The position numbers and the translations under genes are program-made. A stretch of DNA of 31,746 nucleotides from contig BFEA01000651.1 in NCBI GenBank assembly GCA_003427395.1, positions 138,548-170,293 on the forward strand, written 5' to 3'. Below the pieces are notes generated by a model. That model worked only from the letters and a program-made list of their open reading frames with translations. It did not search any database and was not told where the DNA came from. This DNA is from Chara braunii. Its lineage: Eukaryota > Streptophyta > Charophyceae > Charales > Characeae. Within the stretch, counting starts at the first letter, position 1, and every line of letters starts with the position of its first letter. Shown piece after piece: positions 20,987 to 27,383 of the stretch.

Positions 20987-21124
20987 AACACACAACCAAC
21001 GGCTTGGCAGGCTAACACCTAACCATAAGGCTAAGTGGGCTGGGGTGAAAGTGAAGCCCCAAGATGAGCACTTCACCCCACCCCAGCGCGGAGATCCCGC
21101 GACACGGTGTACCCAACCACACTC
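20987..21124 (-). repeat. dispersed repeat, right (inverted) copy
   Basis: Reverse complement of 19788-19891 at high identity, with about 38 extra bases (roughly 21028-21066) not in the left copy. It is cut at its tRNA-like end by the N gap. Confidence 0.8.
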
Positions 21125-21588
21125 ATCATGGCCAAACAGTGGTTCCAGGGGCGGCGAACACATGGACGGACAAATTCATCCTGATGTGGACTGTCTCGAA
21201 CCGTGGCCGACAGTCAGAAGACTCAGAACACAGACAATATGTGGAAGGGGAAACGTTGAGGGAGGGATGCGATATTGTGGGGACCCTCTGGACCCTAAGG
21301 AACTCGCTCGGTGCTGAGGAGGAGGGGGGGAGAATCTCTCACCACCGATGGTGAGAGCCGAAGTCAAATTTGGAGCAAAGCAGTGGAGGTGGTGGCAGAT
21401 TGCCAGTACAAAGTACGGGAGAAAAAGGATATACAGCGAAAGCCATCAATTTGAAGCTGTTCACCAACCGATGGGAAATTTTCCCAAGATTGCGATCATT
21501 GGTGTGACCGTTCGAATGCTGGAGGGCCAGAAGTAGGAGCTGCAATTTGCCCTTTTTTTTTTCTTTTCTTTTTTTTTTAAGAACTCAC

Positions 21589-21590
<2 letters not shown>
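21125..21590. other. no recognisable gene
   Basis: About 460 bp; short overlapping ORFs only, no domain or repeat recognised. Confidence 0.55.
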
Positions 21591-21627
<37 letters not shown>

Positions 21628-21752
21628 CTCACGTTCCGGGAGTCCTGCTTAACGAGGTGGTACGACCCCACCTCCTTAAGCAGGTCCCGGTGTTGAAGGC
21701 TCCATCTATTGGTGGGGAGCATCACCTGCTGGAAATCGGGTCCAGCGTCCCT
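21591..21752 (-). mobile_element. SINE with multi-hairpin RNA, copy G (reverse)
   Basis: Minus strand: well-conserved core (21751-21699), then a long terminal hairpin with 17-bp arms (21684-21668 and 21660-21644) carrying one mismatch, a 7-nt loop and an outer 6-bp extension (CCGGGA/TCCCGG), then an A tail (T run 21591-21623). The hairpin sequence has no likeness to those of copies A to F. Confidence 0.78.
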
Positions 21753-21818
21753 GTGTGCATCTGCCATTTTTCAATCTTTTTCCGGTGACCCAGTTCTTAG
21801 TTTGTCAGGGTTAGGGCC

Positions 21819-21974
21819 AGATCCCACTGGCAAAGAGGATTGGAATAAGTCTCTGAATCTGGACGTGTTCCACACATAGATGCAGAAAAGTAGATCAACC
21901 AGCATTTTTCGCACCTGTCCACAAACACATCCACATTCAGACACTTACTACAGTCCTCTTTGCCAGTGGGATCT
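21819..21974. mobile_element. foldback (MITE-like) element, member 1
   Basis: Perfect 21-bp terminal inverted repeats (21819-21839 and 21954-21974; AGATCCCACTGGCAAAGAG start). Inner sequence is also paired: TCTGAATCTGGACGTGTT near 21853 is complementary to the stretch near 21925-21942 with few mismatches, so the whole 156 bp folds back on itself. No ORF. A related member lies at 23612-23766. Superfamily not determined; flanking duplications are not clear. Confidence 0.8.
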
Positions 21975-22177
21975 CGCCCTTACTCTCTATTGCTGTTTTG
22001 TTTGGCAGTTGTTGTGTGCATTTTGCTGCTACTGGCCAACAGTTTTTTTGTAGACTATTAGTGCTGGGTAGTGGTGGGCCATTGTATTGTAGGAGTGGCA
22101 TAAGAAGAAAAGTAGGCTTGTATGTTCTATAGGAGTCGGACGTAGGACATTAAGGAGTTACAGTGCTTGTCCAGTTG

Positions 22178-22262
22178 ATGTGGCTCAGTGGTTAGAGCAC
22201 CGGTTGGAAATGCGCATTGTGGTATGAGGTTGCGGGTTCAAAACTCAATTGCAACCTTGCGC
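22178..22262 (+). mobile_element. tRNA-like SINE head
   Basis: A box TGGCTCAGTGG (22181-22191) in GTGGCTCAGTGGTTAGAGCA context and B box GGTTCAAAAC (22235-22244) are spaced as in a tRNA. The B box departs from consensus and the arms do not form a good cloverleaf, so this is more likely a SINE head than a tRNA gene. Confidence 0.6.
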
Positions 22263-22479
22263 ATGGACACCGGCAGGGCGTTAGATTGACGTCCCTTGGG
22301 CTGACGCATCGTACTATTACAGACATTGCCTCCGCACCACCCAACTGGTTGTTCATGCCATTCATGGTGTTGTATGTTGGTTCTGGGTTTCACATGGGTT
22401 GCTTGGGGGGGTTGGTCTTGGGTGTTCTGTTGATCTCCCCAGTCTGGCATATCACACGTTCGTGCCATTTCTACTAGTC

Positions 22480-22545
22480 GTTCACATGGCAGAGTCATAT
22501 GAGTACATGTTACAAGGTCACGGGTTCGAGCTTGGCTCGGACCTT
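22480..22545 (+). mobile_element. possible second tRNA-like SINE head
   Basis: A near-consensus B box (GGTTCGAGCT, 22523-22532) is preceded by TGGCAGAGTCATATGAG, a weak A-box candidate. Evidence is limited to these two sites. Between 22262 and 22636 nothing else is recognised. Confidence 0.35.
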
Positions 22546-22635
22546 GGGGGGGTCCTTGTCCACCTTACCCCGTTCTCTCTTCGATATATACACCTGATGC
22601 TGCCTATTCATCCCATTGATTCACAGAGCACACAC

Positions 22636-22790
22636 AGCCTTCGGGCATATACATAGCTTGCGAATTATACATACATGGCCTACGGGCTACATACACAAGT
22701 TTCCACACATGGTGCTGTCTGTACATCTTGATACATACACGAAGCATACATAGCCTTCGGGTATACACATAGATTGCGAACTACACAACT
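22636..22790. repeat. ~38-bp direct repeat pair
   Basis: AGCCTTCGGGCATATACATA... (22636-22674) and AGCCTTCGGGTATACACATA... (22752-22789) are near-identical; an intermediate GGCCTACGGGCTACATACA (about 22677) looks like a third decayed unit. The segment is rich in ATACA. Confidence 0.65.
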
Positions 22791-22910
22791 ATCAGACTGG
22801 CGGGTCTAGTCACTGGGTGGGGTCTAGTATCTGCAGTAGGTACAGGTAAGGGCCGCCGCAGTCCCTACTGATGTTCGGATAGAACTGTCTGGTGCCTATA
22901 TAAGGCTTAC

Positions 22911-22962
22911 ACCCTAGGGTTAGGGTAGGGGTATAGACCCTAGGGTTAGGGTAGGGGTATAA
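22911..22962. repeat. 26-bp tandem repeat containing TTAGGG
   Basis: Two 26-bp units (22911-22936, 22937-22962) each read ACCCTAGGGTTAGGGTAGGG and then GTATA(G/A). The inner GGGTTAGGGT is telomere-like, but only one TTAGGG occurs per unit. Confidence 0.8.
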
Positions 22963-23442
22963 GTCGCCGGTCCAAGTTCCGCCTGGCCTTGGGTAAGCAA
23001 GGGGAAGGACCGTAAGACTGCTTCAATGGGTGCTACCCTGTCTGAAACCTAGGGCCCAGAGTCTCTTGGGGCCTGTAGTAGACTGTCTGGGCCTGGCGTC
23101 CGAAGTTCGAGCGTTCGACAAGGCTCGTCCGATTCCGCTTCCACCAGCCAGGGCTGGGCAACCTATCAGCCCTGGTGCCTATCACTGCTGTCCGGTCCAA
23201 GGTTACCTGGCAGTGCCCATTGGTAGGGTAATGGTCCTGAGTGCTGGTCACACTGAGGTAGGATAGTGGGATAGGGGGTGCGCTAGGAGTGTATAGACGT
23301 CAATGACATGAGGATGGGATGGGAGGTGGTCTCATATTCCAGGACGCCCACGGCCAACTGCTCCAGGTGATCACTGTGCACTCAGTGACTGGCCTCTACA
23401 ACACCATGGACTTTTTGAAAAAAAAAAAAAAAAAAAAAAAAA
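22963..23442. other. unassigned segment ending in an A tract
   Basis: No gene recognised. The last part (CAGTGACTGGCC near 23383, then a 24-base A run at 23419-23442) shares a short string with the body of the tRNA-derived SINE at 26486, so it may be a remnant of that family. Confidence 0.4.
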
Positions 23443-23611
23443 GGGAGTTACAGTGCCTTGTAGTAATGTATGTTTCATAAGGATAGCAGACAGGACACAC
23501 CAATACTACCGGTAGTTGAGCATTCCGGTTTGCATGCTGAAGTCAGGGTTAAGCCAGGCCAGAGGGCCGGGCTCATCCCATAAGACTGTGGCATACTATG
23601 TCCTGGGGCAT

Positions 23612-23766
23612 GGTCCCACTAGCAAAGAGGATCCGATGGAATGCCTGAATCTGGACGAGTTATGGAGATGTGTGCAGGAAATCGAGATAGAACTGCTTTT
23701 CTGCATCTCTGCATAAAACACATCCAGAGTCAGGATCTCGATCCTATCCTTTTTGCTCGTGGGACC
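23612..23766. mobile_element. foldback (MITE-like) element, member 2
   Basis: Terminal inverted repeats of 21 bp (23612-23632 and 23746-23766; GGTCCCACTAGCAAAGAGG start) with two mismatches, and inner complementary stretches CCTGAATCTGGACGAGTT against AACACATCCAGAGTCAGG. Same architecture and related sequence as 21819-21974, about 1.8 kb away in the same orientation. No ORF. Confidence 0.8.
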
Positions 23767-23995
23767 TCGGCCCTGGGCATGATTCCCAGCCTATAATGAA
23801 TGGGTAAAAAAAGAAAAGAAACAGAAAAAGGGAAAAGGGAAAAAAAAAGAAAAGAAAAAAGCTGTCTTTGAGCTAGCCAGCCCACCCGAATGGGTGGTCC
23901 CACCCTACCCCCTGACCACCGCCGATCAGGTTGGGAACGAACATGCATTCCGTTGATTGTGATAGGGAGCTATGCTTGCAGGAGTACCCTGTATA

Positions 23996-24110
23996 GGCTT
24001 AGGAGTAGTGGTAGGTAGGTAGTGAAAGGTGAAATTGAGAGAAGTGTGAGAAGATAAGAGGGGAAAAAAAAGACCCGCTCGTGATGCAAAAAAAAAAAAA
24101 AAAAAAAAAA
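23996..24110. repeat. diverged copy of the 24401/24939 repeat with A tract
   Basis: CTTAGGAGTAGTGGTAGG... through TTGAGAGAAGTGTGAGAAG is a relaxed match to the 72-bp repeat at 24401 and 24939, followed by purine-rich sequence and an A run (24089-24110). Suggests a third, older member. Confidence 0.5.
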
Positions 24111-24112
24111 GT

Positions 24113-24332
24113 CCACAGCGACTGGCCACTCAGATGATGCTCGGTCCCTCTGCCGCCGGCTGTCCCCTGGCCAGTGTCCCCTCTTGCGGGTTCCCTGAAG
24201 GCAATCAAGGCCACCCTGGGCTGAAAAGGTCACCGGATGTCAGATTAGACACAATATTGAATTTACCTGGGCTGGTTAGTCCCATGATAATACCTCAAAA
24301 AAAAAAAAAAAAAANAAAAAAAAAAAAAAAAA
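24113..24332 (+). mobile_element. tRNA-derived SINE, family T, body fragment with A tail
   Basis: CACAGCGACTGGCC ... GATGCTCGGTCC ... CCGGCTGTCCCCTGGCC matches the body of the SINE at 26674-26740. The tRNA-like head is missing (5' truncation) and the piece ends in an A tract (24298-24332, containing the single N at 24315). Confidence 0.65.
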
Positions 24333-24400
24333 GTGAAAAGAGACGGATTCTCTCCTGATACAAAAACAAAAATAGAAGAAAGACTATCTAGAGGGGACCC

Positions 24401-24472
24401 CTTAGGAGTAGGTAATGGAAGGTAAAAGAAACAGAAGTTGAGAGAAGAGTGTAGAAAGAACAGAAAAAAAAA
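24401..24472. repeat. 72-bp direct repeat, copy 1
   Basis: Identical to 24939-25010 (CTTAGGAGTAGGTAATGGAA ... GTGTAGAAAGAACAG, then A run). The two copies flank the MITE at 24486-24933. Confidence 0.85.
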
Positions 24473-24485
24473 AAAAAAGGATTTA

Positions 24486-24933
24486 GGGGCTCGTTCGACA
24501 CTCCTCGGGCGCGTAAAGTCCCCGAGGAATTGTTCGTTCCACTTATCCTCGGGGTTGCAGTCGGGAAAAAAAAAGTGAAAACACTCCGAAGGAAATTCCT
24601 CGGGCTCCGAGGATTCCCCAGCCATTTCTCCCTTTTGCCCAAGGGACCTCACGGAGGTCTCTTGGGCAAAAGGAATCCGCGTTTCACGGAGAGGAGCGGG
24701 CACATGCGTAGAGAGACGTTACAACCGAGAATCTGGATCGTGGCGGTACCCTATTGGCTGAAGGCCTTAAGCACATTTGTTTGTTTTTTTTTTTTTCCCT
24801 TTTTCGTTTCTGACATCGCTCCAAGGAAACGTCCTCGGCGACGTCCCCGAACGAAGGGCCCAAATTTCTTTTTGACTAAAAGGAATTTTTCCTTGGGCTC
24901 CGAGGACGCCCCAAGGAGTGTAGAACGAGCCCC
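24486..24933. mobile_element. MITE, probable PIF/Harbinger type (TTA duplication)
   Basis: 448 bp bounded by inverted repeats GGGGCTCGTTC(G/T)ACACTCC (24486-24505 and 24914-24933, one mismatch in 20 bp, weaker match continuing inward) and flanked by TTA on both sides (24483-24485 and 24934-24936). A three-base TTA duplication with G-rich termini is the PIF/Harbinger hallmark. No transposase ORF, so it depends on an element elsewhere. The interior repeats CTCGG/CCGAG strings and holds a strong hairpin at 24631-24673. Confidence 0.78.
24631..24673. repeat. 20-bp hairpin with 3-nt loop inside the MITE
   Basis: Arms 24631-24650 (CCTTTTGCCCAAGGGACCTC) and 24654-24673 pair at all 20 positions if one G-U wobble is allowed, with a 3-nt loop. 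Confidence 0.8.
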
Positions 24934-24938
24934 TTAGT

Positions 24939-25010
24939 CTTAGGAGTAGGTAATGGAAGGTAAAAGAAACAGAAGTTGAGAGAAGAGTGTAGAAAGAACA
25001 GAAAAAAAAA
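24939..25010. repeat. 72-bp direct repeat, copy 2
   Basis: Exact second copy of 24401-24472, two bases beyond the TTA duplication of the MITE. Confidence 0.85.
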
Positions 25011-25243
25011 AGAGAAAACTAGGGCGCGGTCAGGGTTACAGTTTGAAAATACGTTTCAAACTTCCCTTTTGGAGTCCAGTCCCCTCTTAAGTTTACACTG
25101 CAGGCCAAACTCCCCCGTCGCGTGGCTGTCGCAGGCAGAGTTTGTAACTACAGTCTAGTCATCCACGTCGGAGGGGCAGTCCGTTTCCAAAAAAAAAACA
25201 AAAAACAAAAAAAGAGAAACAAAAAAAAAAAAGAAAACATCGT

Positions 25244-25344
25244 GGCGCTGTATCTTTCCATGTTCTAGGGAAGATTCACTCTCAGTTTCCACGAAATGTG
25301 CAAATCGAGAGTGACTTCTCCAGAACCTGGAAAGATACAGGGCC
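25244..25344. mobile_element. palindromic element P, diverged member
   Basis: Inverted arms of about 42-46 bp beginning GGCGCTGTATCTTTCCATG and pairing with the reverse arm ending at 25344, with several mismatches. Same termini and flanking sequence (GATTTT-GTG-TTTTGTGCA) as the member at 25528. Confidence 0.7.
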
Positions 25345-25386
25345 ATGATTTTCGTGTTTTGTGCAACGGAGATACAGGGGCCCAAC

Positions 25387-25444
25387 GGGATACACGGGCT
25401 GACAACGAAGCAGAGGCCCTAGGGGATACACGTGCTGACAACGA
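25387..25444. repeat. 22-bp direct repeat, 36-bp period
   Basis: GGGATACACG(G/T)GCTGACAAC occurs at 25387 and 25423. Confidence 0.75.
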
Positions 25445-25527
25445 CCCAGTTGCTTTTCTTTTTTTTTCCTCTTTTGTTTCTCCAGCCCAGAGTTCCCCTC
25501 CTATGCGTGTCATCCTTGGGGCCTCGT

Positions 25528-25672
25528 GGCGGTGCATCTTTCCATGTTCTAGCGGAAGATTCACTCTCGTTTTGCACATTTCGAGAGTAGTAGATCCCTC
25601 CTGGCTCCACTACTCTCGAAATGTGCAAAACGAGAGTGAATCTTCCGCTAGAACATGGAAACATACAGCGCC
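25528..25672. mobile_element. palindromic element P, near-perfect member
   Basis: Arms 25528-25591 and 25609-25672 (64 bp each) match at 61 positions; the inner 53 are perfect. Spacer is 17 nt. Related to 25244-25344. Arms this well matched suggest recent insertion or active arm correction. Confidence 0.85.
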
Positions 25673-25798
25673 CTGATTTTTGGCTTTTGTGCATGTCTCC
25701 TCTTTTCTCTTCTTCTATTATTATTATTATTTTTTCGTTTTTTTTTCCCCTTTTTGTGTTGTTCAATCTCAGCCCCGTCGCGTGGCTGGCCAAGGCCA

Positions 25799-25897
25799 GG
25801 GGCCAAGTCCCACTGACGCTGATTCGTCATTTCTGGCCGTTCATCCTCCGAATCTACGGTCAGGTTTTGAGAATTCGGGTAAGTGGGACTTGGCCCC
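25799..25897. mobile_element. small inverted-repeat element
   Basis: Perfect 16-bp ends GGGGCCAAGTCCCACT (25799-25814) and complement (25882-25897), 99 bp in all. Each side is bordered by GTCGCGTGGCTGG-type sequence (25783 and 25912), also seen near 25116. No ORF; superfamily unknown. Confidence 0.6.
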
Positions 25898-26034
25898 AGA
25901 GAGAGCATCTTGTCGCGTGGCTGGGCCACGGCCGAGATGAAAAAAAACAAAAAAAAAAACAAAAAAAAAAAATGCCACATGGCGGACTGGACTGGAGTTG
26001 CAAACTCGGCCTGGCGACTTTTGTGCATGTCAAG

Positions 26035-26056
26035 AGTTTCAACTGCAGTTGAAACT
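26035..26056. repeat. 22-bp perfect palindrome
   Basis: Self-complementary without a spacer, centred on CTGCAG. A 9-bp hairpin of related sequence (AGTTTGAAA/TTTCAAACT) lies at 25040-25062 in the opposite arm of the foldback element. Confidence 0.85.
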
Positions 26057-26334
26057 TGGGACCGTACTGGACTCCAAAACGGGAGTTCGACATGCATTTA
26101 CAAACTGCTTTCGTGACTGCGAAAAAAAAAAAAACAGAAGAAAGGATCTGCTCGTGATTCCTGAAGGCCTGGAACTCATAAGCATTACAGAAATTACCAA
26201 AAATACCCATTTTTTATATACCAAAAACGGCAATTTCTCAGCAGTCAGGCCTGTCTGAAGGAACCTACTAGGCCCTTAGCTTCAATGACGCTAGACCAGT
26301 GGCAAGATCTTTTTTTTTCTTTTTTTTTTTTCCC

Positions 26335-26480
26335 TTTTCTTATCAGCAGCACTACCGTCTTCCCCCCCGAACATAACGCACCCTAAAAATGAATGTCTAC
26401 AAGCTATATTTCGGGCCAGATACAGCCAAAATGAGGGTGCGTTGTGTTCGGGGGAAGACCGTAGCACTGGAAGGGGTGTT
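26335..26480 (+). mobile_element. SINE 3' fragment (copy E) split by a MITE
   Basis: TTATCAGCAGCACTA (to 26354) and GCACTGGAAGGGGTGTT (from 26464) together match the uninterrupted 3' end of copy C (1858-1890). The core and the left hairpin arm are missing. The interruption is the element at 26355-26461. Confidence 0.75.
26355..26461. mobile_element. 107-bp MITE with TA target duplication
   Basis: Inverted ends CCGTCTTCCCCC and CGGTCTTCCCCC (minus strand) extend to about 30 bp (GAACA(T/C)AACGCACCCT) with one substitution in each block and a 2-base C-run difference. TA lies on both sides (26353-26354, 26462-26463). The empty site is present in this window at SINE copy C (CACTAGCAC, about 1867), so insertion point and TA duplication are read directly. 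TA duplication suggests a Tc1/mariner-type source. No ORF. Confidence 0.85.
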
Positions 26481-26485
26481 ACTCC

Positions 26486-26862
26486 AGCGGCCTAGCTCAG
26501 TTGGTAAGGCACGCAAGTGGCATGCAGGAGGTCTTGGGTTCAATCCCCATTTGCCTCATGTACCTTCCTGGGCAAGCTTGGCACCCGCCACCTAGAGATA
26601 TGCCGTTGGTCCCCCCGAGTGGCATTGAGCAGAGACTGCTGATGTTCATAGGGGGAGGGGACAGGAGGGGAGGCACAGTGACTGGCCCATCGAAGAAGCT
26701 CGGTCCTGATGCTACCGGCTGACCCCTGGCCGGTATCGCCCGCCTGCTGTAGCAGGTATCGCACCTGCTGGTGGGTGCAGCTCCCGCATGTTTCCTCGTT
26801 CGAGGCTTGAGCACGGATGTGGCTGCTACAGGGTTCCCCGTAATACTATAATGACAATAAGA
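26486..26862 (+). mobile_element. tRNA-derived SINE, family T, long form
   Basis: Head with A box TAGCTCAGTTGG (26493-26504) and B box GGTTCAATCC (26537-26546), both close to consensus, then an unrelated body of about 280 bp (containing GTGACTGGCCC ... GCTCGGTCCTGATGC ... CCCCTGGCCGG) and a tail ending ATAATGACAATAA (about 26848). Body shared with 24113-24332; head shared with 19034. Pol III transcription is expected from the boxes. The 3' end is approximate. Confidence 0.78.
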
Positions 26863-27029
26863 AAGGCCTGAAAGGCCGTCCTGGCCAGATTTGACAGGTA
26901 ATTGAATTGATTGGAATAAGGAGAGTACACGAATGCACAGTCCGTGAACCAATCAGCAAGCGGCTTAAAAGCCAGAAGTCGCAGTAAGAAAAATGGCCAA
27001 GTTGCAATCAAATCAGGAAATCAATGGCA

Positions 27030-27262
27030 AAGTTGGAGTGGGAGAACAGGGGAGAGGAAGGAGGGGTATATCGAAATAGGAGAACAAGGAGGGAGAGTGA
27101 AGCGAGGGGAAAGAGAGAGAGAGAGAGCGAGAGAGGAGAGGGGAAGGAGGGAGAAAGAGAGCGATAGAGGAGAGAAGGGGGGAAGGGAGGAGAGAGGGTG
27201 GAAGAAGAAGAAAGACAAAGAAAAAGAAAGAAAAAGAGAAGGAAAGAAAATGGAGAGAGAAC
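27030..27262. repeat. polypurine (GA-rich) tract
   Basis: About 230 bp almost wholly G and A on the plus strand, with a (GA)n core at 27113-27128. Overlapping lysine/arginine/glutamate-rich ORFs here are low-complexity artefacts. It lies on the 3' side of the Penelope-like element. Confidence 0.85.
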
Positions 27263-27332
27263 ACGCAGTAGTCCCTTGGCGCAAAAATGGGAATTCGTAA
27301 AATTACAGTGAAACATCAATTCCCATGCGGAC

Positions 27333-27383
27333 GTCCCGATGCCGCGTTTCGGCCGCTTCCGCTGTCAGCCATCATCAGGGGAC
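27333..27383 (-). ncRNA. hammerhead-ribozyme-like motif (type I layout)
   Basis: On the minus strand: GUCCC (27383-27379), core CUGAUGA (27378-27372), one extra U, GGCUG paired with CGGCC (27370-27366 and 27355-27351), GAAA (27350-27347), then CGCGGC and AUC (27340-27338), and GGGAC (27337-27333), which pairs perfectly with GUCCC. Both invariant core boxes, stem I (5 bp) and stem II (5 bp with one G-U) are present and the expected cleavage site follows AUC. Weak points are a poorly paired stem III (one A-U pair plus doubtful pairs) and the extra U. Hammerheads are known in canonical PLEs; activity here is not shown. Confidence 0.5.

Larger units (their letters stand above)
25025..26121. mobile_element. 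~1.1-kb foldback element with nested inverted arms
   Basis: Outer arms 25025-25080 and 26066-26121 are diverged inverted repeats (shared ACTGGACTCCAAAA and CAAACTG...TGAC(T/C)GCG blocks). Inner arms 25128-25155 and 25990-26018 are also inverted (GACTG-AGTT-CAAACTC-GCCTG-CGAC). The nesting order is as expected for one long terminal inverted repeat element. Its interior carries two palindromic elements (25244, 25528) and a small inverted-repeat element (25799). Both outer ends abut A-rich DNA. No transposase ORF is seen. Confidence 0.55.

Noticed and set aside
20300-21317. Long ORFs across the N gap
   Set aside because: Most residues are undetermined (N) and the rest is a T tract; the open frame is an artefact.
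22178-22262. Functional tRNA gene
   Set aside because: A and B boxes are present but the B box is off consensus and the stems do not form a cloverleaf; similar heads elsewhere belong to SINEs.
22636-22790. CRISPR-like array
   Set aside because: Only two or three imperfect repeats with unequal spacing in eukaryotic repeat-rich DNA.
26486-26556. Functional tRNA gene at the SINE head
   Set aside because: Boxes are good, but the acceptor and anticodon stems are not complementary and a SINE body follows.
26944-27319. ORFs of 80-118 codons on both strands in the GA tract
   Set aside because: Purine-only sequence lacks stop codons on several frames; composition, not coding, explains them.
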